64,000 nt of DNA from assembly GCF_014655295.1 (NCBI RefSeq), contig NZ_BNBI01000001.1, positions 744,001 to 808,000 of the forward strand. Direction: 5' to 3'. Numbering within the stretch: position 1 is the first letter of the stretch; the number at the start of each line of letters is the position of its first letter. Positions 17,184 to 26,481 of the stretch are shown here, one piece after another. The DNA comes from Streptomyces fumanus. GTDB lineage: Bacteria > Actinomycetota > Actinomycetes > Streptomycetales > Streptomycetaceae. Position numbers and translations under genes: made by a program. The notes beneath the pieces were generated by a model that did no database searches, was not told where the DNA came from, and worked only from the letters and a program-made list of their open reading frames with translations.

Positions 17184-18314
17184 TCAGGACCCCGTCTCGC
17201 CCCGCCCGGCGCAGAACGCCACCGTCAGGTCCTTCACCAGCGCCTTGCGCTCGTAGTCGTCCAACTCGACCAGGCCGCGCACGGTCAGCCGGGTCACCGT
17301 GTCCTCCACCGAGTCCACCACCGAGCCGAGCACGCTCGCCCGGTGCCGGGCGTCCAGCGCGGCGATCCGGCGGCGGTGCATCGCGGCGGCCACCTCGGGG
17401 GCGTACTCCACCCGGACCGGCCGGACCGAGAACACCTCCAGGCCGACCGCCCCCGCGTCCGCCGCGACCAGCCGGGTCAGCGCCTCGGCCACCGCCTCCG
17501 CCGCGCCCCGCGCCGCCCCCGGCGGCTCCACCGGCACCCGGGCCAGGGCCGCCTCCACGCACTCGCGCAAGTACGCCTCGTGGTCCTCGACGCCGAGGAC
17601 GGCCCGCGCGGTGTCCCGCACCCGCCACACCACCAGCGTCACCACCCGCAGCGCCACCCCGTCGCCGTCCGCCGCGGGCATCGGCCCGCCCCGCCAGTGC
17701 CGCAGCCGCACGTCCACCCGGCGGCGCAGCAGCAGCGGGTTGACCCACATCAGGCCGGTGCGCCGCACGGTCCCCCGGTACCGCCCGAACAGGCCGAGCA
17801 CCCAGGCCCGCCCGGTCCGCCCCCGGGCCAGCCCGCCGAACCCGAACAGCCCCAGCGCCCCGGCCCCCGCGTACGCCGCCCACGGCCCGGGACCCAGCCC
17901 CGCCCCCGGGCAGGCGGGCAGCCCCAGCGCCTGGAGGGCCGGCGACGGCAGCACCCCCGCCCACCAGGACGTGACCGCGCAGCCGAGCGCCCCGCAGGCC
18001 CCGGCCAGGACGCCCACCGCGCCGGGCAGCACCCCGGCCGGGCGTTCCCTCAGCTCGGGGTCGACCTCGGGCGCGGGGCGCGCTTCGACCGCCGGGCGCC
18101 GCGGCCGGGGCTGCTCGCCGGTGCCCTGGCGGCGGGCGACCACGGCGGGGCGCAGCGGCACCGGCGCCGGGTCGGGGTCGTCGCGGAACAGCAGGTGGAC
18201 GGGGATCTCGGTGGTGGACTCGTTCTGGATGAGCCGGGCCGGCCGGGCCGCCTCCTCCGCGGAACGGCCGGGCTCGGGGGTGGGGGACGTGGTCGTCGAC
18301 GAGGTCGTACTCAT
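17184..18314 (-). CDS. SPFH/band-7 domain membrane protein
   Basis: 376 aa. A Pro/Ala/Arg-rich cytosolic N-terminus (1-90), two hydrophobic segments (about 92-120 and 135-160), then an SPFH/stomatin-like domain from about 170 (GRYRGTVRRTGLMWVNPLLLRRRVDVRLRH, VVTLVVWRVRDTARAVLGVEDHEAYLRECVEAAL) ending with LEVFSVRPVRVEYAPEVAAAM and a short helical tail. SPFH proteins organise membrane microdomains. In this locus it may scaffold the polar glycan machinery; that role is inference. The 167-bp gap downstream (17017-17183) holds the LPMO promoter. Confidence 0.8.
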   Translation of the reverse strand: MSTTSSTTTSPTPEPGRSAEEAARPARLIQNESTTEIPVHLLFRDDPDPAPVPLRPAVVARRQGTGEQPRPRRPAVEARPAPEVDPELRERPAGVLPGAVGVLAGACGALGCAVTSWWAGVLPSPALQALGLPACPGAGLGPGPWAAYAGAGALGLFGFGGLARGRTGRAWVLGLFGRYRGTVRRTGLMWVNPLLLRRRVDVRLRHWRGGPMPAADGDGVALRVVTLVVWRVRDTARAVLGVEDHEAYLRECVEAALARVPVEPPGAARGAAEAVAEALTRLVAADAGAVGLEVFSVRPVRVEYAPEVAAAMHRRRIAALDARHRASVLGSVVDSVEDTVTRLTVRGLVELDDYERKALVKDLTVAFCAGRGETGS

Positions 18315-18359
18315 GCGTGCTCCAGCCTCCGCGCCAGATGCGTCATGAACAGGGGGGTG

Positions 18360-19655
18360 TCACAGGAAGAGGCGGCGCCAGGTCTCCGGGCCCGGGTAGC
18401 CGTCCGCCGCGCCGCCGCGCCAGCCCTGCGCGCGCTGGAACGCCTCGACGGCCCGCCGGTCCGCCTCGCCCCAGCGCGGCCCCGGCCCGGACGTGTAGTA
18501 CCTGCCGTACCCCTTCGCCACCAGCTTCCGGCCGAGCCGGGTGACGTGCTCGTTGACCACACCCGGCCGGAACAGCGCGCGGCCCGGGTAGCCGGGCACC
18601 CCGTGCGAGGCGGGCGGCACCGGCTCCCGGGCGGGCGCGATGTCCCGGCCCGCGCCGCCGGCCAGCAGCGCCCAGGTGTGCGGGCCGGGCAGCCCGTCGG
18701 CCTCCGCGCCCCGCCAGCCCTGCGCCTCCTGGAACGCCCGGGTGGCCCTGCGGTCGGCGTCCGTCCAGCGCGGGCCGGGACCCCGGCGGTAGAAGCGGGC
18801 GCCGCCGCGCTCGGCCAGCATCCGGCCGAGCCGGGTGACGTGCCGGTTGTCCGCGCCCGGCCCGAAGGCCGCCGCCCCCGGGAAGGCGCCCGCCCCCGGC
18901 CGGGCGGCGATCTGCTCCGCCCCGGCGGTACCGGCACTCACGCCTTTGTAGCGGTAGGGCAGATACTTGTCGGAATTGCTCCAGTAGGCGTACGGCGTGG
19001 CCTGCCGGCGGGTGTGCGGCGGGGTCTGCTCATAGGCGGTGTACTCGGTGCGGGTGCCGTCCGTCCAGCCGCCGAAAATCGTCACGTGCGAGCCTTTCTC
19101 CGGGTCGGACGGATTGTGGAACAGCAGAATGTCGCCGGGCTGGAGTTCCTCCTTCGTGATGCGGTCCGCGTACGAGGGCAGGCTGCCCGTCCATTCGTTG
19201 CCGGGCAGTTTCCAGGCCATCGAGACATAACCCGAGCAGTCCTGCCGGTAACCGTCGGACCAGTACTCCGTCAGGCTGTACGGGACCTTCGCGTCGACCC
19301 AGGTCTGGGCGCGCTCCATGATCTCCGCGCGGGTGATGCCGGGCAGCGGGTCGGGGTCCGAGACGGGCGCCGGACGGCCGCCGGGGCCGTGCAGCGGGGC
19401 CCGCCGGCCCTGCGGGGTGTCGGGCTCCTCACCTGCACTGACGCCCGGCCGGTCGGGCGCGTGGGCGGCGGCCGGCAGGGCCCCGGCGGCGCCCGCGCCG
19501 AACGCGGCGGCGGTCGCGGTGGTCACCGCGAGGGCGCGGTGGGCGGGCGCGGAGCGCCCGGACGGCGGGTACGGCAGGGCGCGGCGGCGGCACCGGCAGT
19601 TGGGGCAGTCGCAGTCGTCCGCCGGGTCGGTCTCCTCGAATACCGGCGTCTCCAT
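18360..19655 (-). CDS. NlpC/P60-like peptidoglycan hydrolase with two peptidoglycan-binding domains
   Basis: 431 aa; 'gagggga' before the ATG at 19655 fixes the start. The N-terminus carries an unusual cluster CDCPNCRCRRR (about 16-26) before a hydrophobic Ala-rich segment (about 45-65) that could be a signal-anchor. A catalytic domain follows, with the NlpC/P60 nucleophile in YRQDCSGYVSMAW and the His in KGSHVTIFGGW. Two C-terminal peptidoglycan-binding repeats each contain HVTRLGR.L...G...Y..GPGPRW...DRRA..AFQ.AQGWRG. Probably a cell-wall endopeptidase or amidase acting where CslA glycan is deposited. It lies between the SPFH gene and tRNA-Lys copy 3. Confidence 0.8.
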   Translation of the reverse strand: METPVFEETDPADDCDCPNCRCRRRALPYPPSGRSAPAHRALAVTTATAAAFGAGAAGALPAAAHAPDRPGVSAGEEPDTPQGRRAPLHGPGGRPAPVSDPDPLPGITRAEIMERAQTWVDAKVPYSLTEYWSDGYRQDCSGYVSMAWKLPGNEWTGSLPSYADRITKEELQPGDILLFHNPSDPEKGSHVTIFGGWTDGTRTEYTAYEQTPPHTRRQATPYAYWSNSDKYLPYRYKGVSAGTAGAEQIAARPGAGAFPGAAAFGPGADNRHVTRLGRMLAERGGARFYRRGPGPRWTDADRRATRAFQEAQGWRGAEADGLPGPHTWALLAGGAGRDIAPAREPVPPASHGVPGYPGRALFRPGVVNEHVTRLGRKLVAKGYGRYYTSGPGPRWGEADRRAVEAFQRAQGWRGGAADGYPGPETWRRLFL

Positions 19656-19843
19656 GAGATTCCCCTCACACTCCAGGTGGAAAAGTCCGCGGCGGTACAC
19701 ATCGGTCAGTTTCTCAACCGTCTTGTCCGCGCGCATGTTGACGGTCCGAATGATGTACGGCACCCCCGGGGCCGCCCGCCGGGGCCCGCGGCGGGTGGTC
19801 CGGAGCACCCTCCGGGGTCGGGTAGAGTTGTCGACGTCAGCAG

Positions 19844-19917
19844 GCGCCGCTAGCTCAGTTGGTTAGAGCAGCTGACTCTTAATCAGCGGGTCCGGGGTTC
19901 GAGTCCCTGGCGGCGCA
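19844..19917 (+). tRNA. tRNA-Lys(CTT), copy 3
   Basis: 74 nt, identical to copies 1 and 2; anticodon CTT at 19878-19880. CCA is not encoded. It shares the preceding cgacgtcagcag with copy 1; a -10-like tagagt lies at 19823-19828. Confidence 0.97.
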
Positions 19918-19924
19918 CCGGCAA

Positions 19925-19958
19925 CCGAAGGCCCCTCGCTCAAGCGGGGGGCCTTCGG
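19925..19958 (+). terminator. Terminator after tRNA-Lys copy 3
   Basis: CCGAAGGCCCC pairs with GGGGCCTTCGG with a short GC-rich extension. The 230 bp from here to cslA contains a -10-like tatagg near 20061 and no other recognised element. Confidence 0.8.
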
Positions 19959-20189
19959 TGTTTCCGGGATCGTGTTGCGATCATGCCGAACGCCGTAGAA
20001 CCCTGGCCGAGTTGCGGGGGCGGGCCGGGCGGCCGCAACCGGAGGCGAGCCTTCCATGTCTATAGGGTGTGGACGACGTGGTGCCGACCGACCATCCACC
20101 ACCGACACCTCCCGTACGCCGGTCGGGAGCCGGGGAGCGGGCGAAGCAAGCGACGAAACACGCGACCGCCGCGTGTGGGGGGAAGACTC

Positions 20190-22076
20190 ATGACGTCGAC
20201 GCCTGACGACGCCGGACCGGACCTCGATCCGTCCTGGACCACCCGGCTCCGGGTGGTCACCCACCGGATGAGCACCACCGGCACGTTCCGCCGGATCAGG
20301 AGCACCCTGCCGCGGTACGACTACGAGCACCACAGCCGGCTCGCGGGCCCCCTGACCCAGCCCGACCCCGACCGTCCGTACCGGGTGCGGTACCGCTCGC
20401 TGATCTCGCAGGAGCCGCACCGCTTCCGGGTCGCCCTGATGCTGGCCGCGGCCCCGCTGCTCTCCCTGGTGCTGCTGGTCTGGCTGCTCCAGCCGGACCA
20501 CTGGACCGAGCGCGACTACCCGGCCTTCGACTGGTTGCCCGCGCTGGACGTCGTGATGCTGGTGTCGATCGGCCTGATCGAGCTGTTCCGCTGTCTGAAC
20601 GTGCTGTCCAACGCGCACGCCACCCTCGTCGCCCGCGACCCGGTCCCGGTGGTCCCCGAGACCGGCACCCGGGTGGCCTTCCTGACCTCCTTCGTGCCCG
20701 GCAAGGAACCCCTCGCCATGGTGACGAAGACCCTGGAGGCGGCCGTCCGGATCCGCCACCGGGGCGTGCTGCACGTCTGGCTGCTCGACGAGGGCGACGA
20801 CCCCGAGGTCAAGGCGGTCTGCGCGCGGCTCGGCGTGCACCACTTCTCCCGCAAGGGCGTCGCCCGGTGGAACCGCCCCGAGGGGCCGCACCGGGCCCGG
20901 ACCAAGCACGGCAACTACAACGCCTGGCTGGAGGCGCACGGCGACGACTACGACTTCTTCGCCTCCGTCGACACCGACCACGTACCGCTGCCCAACTACC
21001 TGGAGCGGATGCTGGGCTTCTTCCGCGACCCCGACGTGGCCTTCGTCATCGGCCCCCAGGTCTACGGCAACTACGACAACCCCGTCACCAAGGCCGCCGA
21101 GTCCCAGCAGTTCCTCTTCCACGCCCTGATCCAGCGGGCCGGCAACCGCTACGGCGCCCCCATGTTCGTCGGCACCTCCAACGCGGTGCGGATCACGGCG
21201 CTGAAGCAGATCGGCGGGCTGTACGACTCGATCACCGAGGACATGGCGACCGGGTTCGAGATCCACCGGCACCAGAACCCCGCGACGGGACGCAGGTGGC
21301 GCTCGGTCTACACCCCCGACGTGCTCGCGGTCGGCGAGGGCCCCAACGCCTGGACGGACTTCTTCACCCAGCAGATGCGCTGGTCGCGCGGGACCTACGA
21401 GACGATCCTCAAGCAGTACTGGAGGGGGTTCTTCTCGTTGCCGCCGAGCAGGCTCTTCAACTACACGATGATGATCATCTTCTATCCGATGTCGGCCCTG
21501 AACTGGATGCTCGCGGCCCTGAGCTGCGCGCTCTTCCTGGGCCTCGGCGCCTCCGGCGTCGACATCGACCCGGCGGTCTGGCTGATGCTCTACGGCAACG
21601 CCTCCGCGCTCCAGATCGGCCTCTACCTCTGGAACCGCCGGCACAACATCTCCCCGCACGAGCCCGAGGGCTCCGGCGGACTGGCCGGCATGGTCATGTC
21701 CGCGCTGTCGGCGCCGCTGTACGCCAAGGCCCTGATCGACGCCGTGCTGCGCCGCAGAAGCCGGTTCGTGGTGACGCCCAAGGGCGACTCGGCCAGCCCG
21801 GACACACTGTTCGGCACCTTCCGCTACCACTGGTACTTCATCCTGGTCTTCGGCGCGTCGATCACCGCCGGTTTCGTCTTCGGCCACGCGCACCCCGCGA
21901 TGATCGCCTGGGCGGCGTTCGCGCTGCTGGTCACGGCCTCGCCGATGGTGGCCTGGCGGCACGAGCTGCGGAAGGCGAAGAAGCGGCCCGGGACACCGGC
22001 CGGACCGGCCGCGCCGCAGTCGCCGGAGCCGGCCCTGCAGATCGCCCTTGGTGGACTCGGGGGACGTAAGGAATGA
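20190..22076 (+). CDS. cslA: Cellulose synthase-like glycosyltransferase
   Basis: 628 aa, ATG with 'ggggga' upstream. A processive GT2 enzyme: two membrane helices (about 82-100 and 117-140), catalytic domain with D200 (WLLDEGDD), D261-T-D263, TED (349-351) and QQMRW (394-398), then four or five C-terminal membrane helices. This is the full D,D,D,QxxRW set. CslA of Streptomyces makes the beta-glucan/chitin-like polymer at hyphal tips. No PilZ domain is evident. It overlaps glxA by four bases (ATGA), the conserved cslA-glxA coupling. Confidence 0.93.
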   Translation: MTSTPDDAGPDLDPSWTTRLRVVTHRMSTTGTFRRIRSTLPRYDYEHHSRLAGPLTQPDPDRPYRVRYRSLISQEPHRFRVALMLAAAPLLSLVLLVWLLQPDHWTERDYPAFDWLPALDVVMLVSIGLIELFRCLNVLSNAHATLVARDPVPVVPETGTRVAFLTSFVPGKEPLAMVTKTLEAAVRIRHRGVLHVWLLDEGDDPEVKAVCARLGVHHFSRKGVARWNRPEGPHRARTKHGNYNAWLEAHGDDYDFFASVDTDHVPLPNYLERMLGFFRDPDVAFVIGPQVYGNYDNPVTKAAESQQFLFHALIQRAGNRYGAPMFVGTSNAVRITALKQIGGLYDSITEDMATGFEIHRHQNPATGRRWRSVYTPDVLAVGEGPNAWTDFFTQQMRWSRGTYETILKQYWRGFFSLPPSRLFNYTMMIIFYPMSALNWMLAALSCALFLGLGASGVDIDPAVWLMLYGNASALQIGLYLWNRRHNISPHEPEGSGGLAGMVMSALSAPLYAKALIDAVLRRRSRFVVTPKGDSASPDTLFGTFRYHWYFILVFGASITAGFVFGHAHPAMIAWAAFALLVTASPMVAWRHELRKAKKRPGTPAGPAAPQSPEPALQIALGGLGGRKE

Positions 22077-24010
22077 AGCACCAGGCCGGCCGCCGCCGGG
22101 CCCGTCGTCTCGCGATAGGCACGGTGGTGGTCCTCGCGCTGGCCGGAACGAACGGGCCCTGGCTGTACCGCTTCGGCACCGGGAAGTACCACCAGTACCT
22201 GCTCGACCAGCCGGAGTACAAGGCCGAGAACGGCCGCTGGGAGATCGTCGACTTCCCGGACGAGTACCGACAGAACACCATCCACGCGGCGCTGCTGCGC
22301 ACCGGCAAGGTGCTGCTGGTCGCCGGGTCGGGCAACAACCAGGACAACTTCGACGCGAAGAAGTTCGACACCCGGATCTGGGACCCCGTCAACGGCACGG
22401 TCAAGAAGGTGCCGACCCCCACCGACCTGTTCTGCTCGGGCCACACCCAGCTCGCCGACGGCAGGCTGCTGATCGCGGGCGGCACCAAGCGGTACGAGAA
22501 GCTCAAGGGCGACGTCACCAAGGCCGGCGGCCTGATGGTGGTGCACAACGAGAACCCGGACGCGCCGATCACCCTGCCCGCGGGCACCGAGTTCACCGGC
22601 AAGGAGAACGGCAGGACGTTCGTCTCCAAGGACCCGGTCCTGGTCCCCCGCGCCAAGAAGGTCTTCGACCCGGCGACCGGCGCGTTCCTGCGCAACGACC
22701 CCGGCATCGGCCGGATCTACGTCGAGGCGCAGCGCAGCGGCGCCGAGTACGAGACGGGCACCCAGGACAACTACCGGGTGCGGGGCCTGACGGGCGCTCA
22801 GGCGGAGAACACGTACGGCATCGCGGAGAAACTCGCCCTGGACAAGAAGGACTTCCAGGGCATCCGGGACAGCTATGAGTTCGACCCGGTCGCCGAGAAG
22901 TACATCAAGGTCGACCCGATGCACGAGGCCCGCTGGTACCCGACGCTCACCACGCTGAGCGACGGCCGGGTCCTCAGCGTCTCCGGGCTCGACGACATCG
23001 GCCAGTTGGTGCCGGGCAAGAACGAGGTGTACGACCCGGAGACCAAGAAGTGGTCCTCTCTGGACACGGTCCGTCAGTTCCCCACGTATCCCGCGCTGTT
23101 CCTGATGCAGAACGGCAAGGTGTTCTACTCGGGGTCGAACGCCGGGTACGGGCCCCATGACGTCGGGCGGGACCCGGGGGTGTGGGACGTGGCGACCAAC
23201 GAGTTCACCAAGGTCTCCGGGCTGAGCGACCCGCACCTGATGGAGACCTCCGGCACGGTGCTGCTGCCCCCGGCCCAGGACGAGAAGTACCTGGTGATCG
23301 GCGGCGGCGGGGTCGGCGAGTCCACGCTGTCCAGCAAGCGGACGCGGCTCGTCGACCTCAAGGCCGGCGAGCCGAGGTTCACGGCCGGGCCGTCGCTGGA
23401 GAAGGGCACCCGGTACCCGCAGGCGTCGGTGCTGCCGGACGACACCGTGCTGGTCTCCGGGGGGTCCGAGGACTACCGGGGGCGCGGTGACTCGAACATC
23501 CGCCAGGCGCGGCTGTACGACCCCGCGACGAACGGGTTCAGGCGGGTCGCCGACCCGCTGGTGGGCCGCAACTACCACTCCGGGTCGATCCTGCTGCCCG
23601 ACGGACGGGTGATGTTCTTCGGGTCGGACTCCCTGTTCGCGGACAAGGCGAACACCGAGCCGGGCAAGTTCGAGCAGCGCATCGAGATCTACACGCCGCC
23701 CTATCTGTACGGCGGGGAGCGGCCGGACCTGTCCGGCGGGCCGCGGACGATCCCCCGGGGCAGGTCGGGGACGTTCACCTCGAAGGCGGCGGCCTCGATC
23801 GAGAAGGTGCGGCTGATCCGGCCGAGCGCGTCCACGCACGTCACCGACGTGGACCAGCGGTCCGTCGCGCTGGACTTCGAGGTCTTGGGCGACCAGGTGT
23901 CGGTGACCGTGCCCGGCAACCGGAACCTGGTGCAGCCCGGCTGGTACATGATGTTCGTGACGGACAAGGCCGGGGTGCCCAGCAAAGCCCGGTGGGTCCG
24001 GGTGCCGTAG
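22073..24010 (+). CDS. glxA: GlxA mononuclear copper-radical oxidase
   Basis: 645 aa with an N-terminal membrane anchor (about 13-32). A galactose oxidase/kelch-type beta-propeller plus C-terminal Ig-like domain. Copper-radical residues can be placed by motif: Cys121 (LFCSGH) for the thioether bond with Tyr289, Trp288 stacking (EARWYPTL), axial Tyr501-His502 (RNYHSGS) and a late His in STHVTDVD. It oxidises a glycan or aldehyde substrate and produces H2O2, acting on the product of CslA during tip growth. The stop lies 13 bp from the stop of the convergent GH6 gene. Confidence 0.93.
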   Translation: MKHQAGRRRARRLAIGTVVVLALAGTNGPWLYRFGTGKYHQYLLDQPEYKAENGRWEIVDFPDEYRQNTIHAALLRTGKVLLVAGSGNNQDNFDAKKFDTRIWDPVNGTVKKVPTPTDLFCSGHTQLADGRLLIAGGTKRYEKLKGDVTKAGGLMVVHNENPDAPITLPAGTEFTGKENGRTFVSKDPVLVPRAKKVFDPATGAFLRNDPGIGRIYVEAQRSGAEYETGTQDNYRVRGLTGAQAENTYGIAEKLALDKKDFQGIRDSYEFDPVAEKYIKVDPMHEARWYPTLTTLSDGRVLSVSGLDDIGQLVPGKNEVYDPETKKWSSLDTVRQFPTYPALFLMQNGKVFYSGSNAGYGPHDVGRDPGVWDVATNEFTKVSGLSDPHLMETSGTVLLPPAQDEKYLVIGGGGVGESTLSSKRTRLVDLKAGEPRFTAGPSLEKGTRYPQASVLPDDTVLVSGGSEDYRGRGDSNIRQARLYDPATNGFRRVADPLVGRNYHSGSILLPDGRVMFFGSDSLFADKANTEPGKFEQRIEIYTPPYLYGGERPDLSGGPRTIPRGRSGTFTSKAAASIEKVRLIRPSASTHVTDVDQRSVALDFEVLGDQVSVTVPGNRNLVQPGWYMMFVTDKAGVPSKARWVRVP

Positions 24011-24022
24011 GACCCGCCGCCG

Positions 24023-25057
24023 CTAGGAGGTGCGGGGCCCCTGGGCCAGTTCCAGGGCGTACTCGTGCCACCACTGGCCGGCCTTGGGGCCGCCCTTGCA
24101 CTCGCCGTCCGACTCCCCCGGGCGCTTGACCCACAGGTAGGCGTCGACCAGGGGGTCGGCGGTCCTGACGGTGGGGGGTTCGCCCAGGGCGCGGCCCGGC
24201 GGGTTGCACCAGCGTTCCGCCGGGTCGCCCTCGGTGTAGGGGCCGTTGCCGTTGCGGCTGGTGTCGATGACGAAGGGCTTGCCGCCGAGCGCGGCGGAGA
24301 GCCGCTTGCCGTAGGCGAGGGAGTCCTCGGTGGAGTAGAAGTTGGAGACGTTCACCGAGAAGCCGTCCGCGCGGTCGACACCGGCCCGCCGCAAGGGGTC
24401 GGGGATCCGGTCGGGGTCGCCCCAGCCGGCGTTGCCCGCGTCCAGGTAGACCTTGGTGTTCTCCAGGGAGGCGAGCCGGTCGACGGCCTCCGACAGCAGG
24501 GCGTACCGCTCCTCGTGCAGCTCCGGCGGGGTGCAGCCGTCGACCAGGTGCAGGACCGCGTCGGGTTCCAGGATCACGGTGGCGGCGCGGTCGCCGATGC
24601 CCCGGGCGACGCCGTCCACGAAGGCCCGGTAGGTGTCGCCGTCGGCGGCGCCGCCCCGGGAGTACCGGCCGCAGTCGCGGTGCGGGATGTCGTAGAGGAC
24701 GAGCAGCGCGGTGCGGTCGGCCGCGGCGGCGGCCTCGGTGAAGCCGCGGGCCTGCTCCTCGGGGTTCTCCGGGGTGATCCACTCGCCGGTCGGCTGCTCG
24801 GCGATCCGGCGGATCCGCTCGGCCTCGGCCCGCTTGCCGTCCTCCTCCAGGGCCGCGAGCCGCCGGGCCGCGGTGCTGTCCGGGTTGACCCAGAACGGGG
24901 CGGTCTCCTTGGGCTGCTGGGTGATCCCCGCGCCGCCGCCCTTGCCCTCGTCGCCGCCCCCCGGCGACGAGCAGGCCGCGATCAGCAGGACCGCCCCGAG
25001 CAGCGCCGCGGACGCCCGTGTCCCGGCGAACGTCCCGGCCGCCGCGCTGCCGTACAT
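24023..25057 (-). CDS. cslZ: GH6 endoglucanase-like lipoprotein (CslZ-like)
   Basis: 344 aa. Lipoprotein signal: a hydrophobic stretch ending LLIAACSSPGG. A family 6 glycoside hydrolase domain follows: FWVNPDSTAARR, LLVLYDIPHRDCGRYS, ILEPDAVLHL (general acid Asp), VYLDAGNAGWG, NVSNFYSTED, FVIDTSRNGNGP and KRPGESDGEC. Cys pairs in RDCGRY/DGCTP and RWCNPP/GECKGG fit the family disulfides. It is anchored outside the membrane and would trim or release the CslA glycan. Convergent with glxA; the next gene upstream, a sortase, reads the same way. Confidence 0.88.
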   Translation of the reverse strand: MYGSAAAGTFAGTRASAALLGAVLLIAACSSPGGGDEGKGGGAGITQQPKETAPFWVNPDSTAARRLAALEEDGKRAEAERIRRIAEQPTGEWITPENPEEQARGFTEAAAAADRTALLVLYDIPHRDCGRYSRGGAADGDTYRAFVDGVARGIGDRAATVILEPDAVLHLVDGCTPPELHEERYALLSEAVDRLASLENTKVYLDAGNAGWGDPDRIPDPLRRAGVDRADGFSVNVSNFYSTEDSLAYGKRLSAALGGKPFVIDTSRNGNGPYTEGDPAERWCNPPGRALGEPPTVRTADPLVDAYLWVKRPGESDGECKGGPKAGQWWHEYALELAQGPRTS

Positions 25058-25146
25058 CCGAGCCCCCTTGGTGCGCTGTTGGCGAGTGACAATCCTGGCA
25101 TACGGCCGTCCCGCCCACGCGGCACCGGCGGCCGGGCCGGGACGGC

Positions 25147-25821
25147 TCAGGGGCCGGTCCCGGTGAGGTAGGCGGAGACGACGACGTTGGCGGTGTACCG
25201 GTCGCCGGCCCGGTCGTAGACGCCGCCGCAGGTGATCAGCCGGAGTTCGGCCCGGCCGGGGCGGTGCGGCCCGTAGGCGCGGCGGGCGTCGAAGTGCTCG
25301 CGGGTGATGACCTGGACGTCGTCGACGGTGAACTCGGCGGTCCGGCCGTCGTCGCGGAGCACCCGGACCGTCCCGCCCGGCCGCAGGGTGCTGAGCTTGT
25401 AGAAGACGGCGGGCCGGGTCTCGGTGTCGACGTGGCCGACCATCAGGGCGGTGCCCGCCGCGCCCGGCCGGGCGCCGGCCGCGTACCAGCCGACCGCGCC
25501 GGACCGGTCGAACGGCGGGGGCCGCAGGGCACCCTTCGGGTCCAGGCCGCGGGCCAGCACGGGGGCGTGGACGCCGAGTCGGGGGATGTCGAGGAAGCGG
25601 GGCCGGGCGTCCGGGCCGAGCGGCCGGTGCGCGGGCGGCAGAGCGGGGTGCGGGGGCCGGCCGGCCGCGGCCATGTCGCCGGTGGCCGGCCCGGCTATGC
25701 CGTCGGGTACGTCGGTGGCCTCGCGGCCCCACAGCCACAGCCCGAGCAGCAGCGCCGCCCAGGCGATGCCGGTCACCAGGCGGCCGGGGCCCGAGGTGCG
25801 GTCGGGGTCCTGTTCGGGCAT
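25147..25821 (-). CDS. Class F sortase
   Basis: 224 aa with one N-terminal membrane segment (about 15-31). The sortase beta-barrel carries its catalytic triad: His in MVGHVDTE, Cys in LITCGGVYD and Arg in AGDRYTANVVV. The short FDRSGAVGWY segment is typical of class F enzymes in Actinobacteria. It lies two bases downstream of a secreted protein gene on the same strand, a common pairing in Streptomyces, so that protein may be a substrate or partner. Confidence 0.9.
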   Translation of the reverse strand: MPEQDPDRTSGPGRLVTGIAWAALLLGLWLWGREATDVPDGIAGPATGDMAAAGRPPHPALPPAHRPLGPDARPRFLDIPRLGVHAPVLARGLDPKGALRPPPFDRSGAVGWYAAGARPGAAGTALMVGHVDTETRPAVFYKLSTLRPGGTVRVLRDDGRTAEFTVDDVQVITREHFDARRAYGPHRPGRAELRLITCGGVYDRAGDRYTANVVVSAYLTGTGP

Positions 25822-25823
25822 GG

Positions 25824-26378
25824 TCAGTCCGTTCCGCGGCTCCGGCGGGCGCTGCGCAGCGCGACGGCCACCGCGGCGACCCCGGCGAGGACCAGGCCGG
25901 TGACCGCCTGGGCGGTGCCGGGCCCGTTCGCGCGGGCGTCCTCGTGGGGGGCCGCGGCCAGGTGCGCGGTGCCGCCGCCGCCCGCGTCGACCGGCGCGAC
26001 CGGCGAGGCGGGCGCCTGGGCCGGGGGGCGGGCCCGGTCGCCGACGGTGAGGGTGCCCCGGCGTTCGGCGGTGCCGCAGCGGACCGTGACGGCATGGGCG
26101 CCGGCCGCGGCCCGTGAGCGGACCCGGCCGGAGCCGACGAGCGCGCCGTCGGTGCTGGTCAAGGAGAGTTCCACAGCGGAGTCGAAGGCGGCGGAGACGG
26201 CGACGGCCGTCTGCTCGGCGCAGTCGGCCACGCGGAGCGTGACCTCGCCGCCGGGGGCGGGGGCCGCCGGGGTCACCGAGACTCCGCCCCCGTCCGCCGC
26301 GTACGCCGTGGCCGCCGCCGGGCAGGCCACCGCGGTGAGCGCGGCCCCGGCGCAGAGAGTGGCTTTCAGTGAGCCCAT
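25824..26378 (-). CDS. Secreted surface protein with C-terminal membrane segment
   Basis: 184 aa from the ATG at 26378 ('ggagg', six bases). Signal peptide MGSLKATLCAGAALTAVACPAAATAYA; mature domain with paired Cys (RVADCAEQ, TVRCGTAE) and an Ig-like beta pattern; Pro/Ala linker; C-terminal hydrophobic helix (TGLVLAGVAAVAVALRS) with basic tail ARRSRGTD. The layout is that of a sortase substrate, but no LPxTG or LAxTG is visible before the helix (ANGPGTAQAV is the nearest), so covalent anchoring is uncertain. Coupled to the sortase gene. Confidence 0.8.
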   Translation of the reverse strand: MGSLKATLCAGAALTAVACPAAATAYAADGGGVSVTPAAPAPGGEVTLRVADCAEQTAVAVSAAFDSAVELSLTSTDGALVGSGRVRSRAAAGAHAVTVRCGTAERRGTLTVGDRARPPAQAPASPVAPVDAGGGGTAHLAAAPHEDARANGPGTAQAVTGLVLAGVAAVAVALRSARRSRGTD

Positions 26379-26481
26379 CGTGTACCTCCAGTCACCTGGA
26401 GACTCCCCCGCCGGCCCCTTGGTCGCATCCGCTGCGGGCACGGTGCTGCGCCGAACGGGGGACGGGGCCGGGCGGCGGGTT

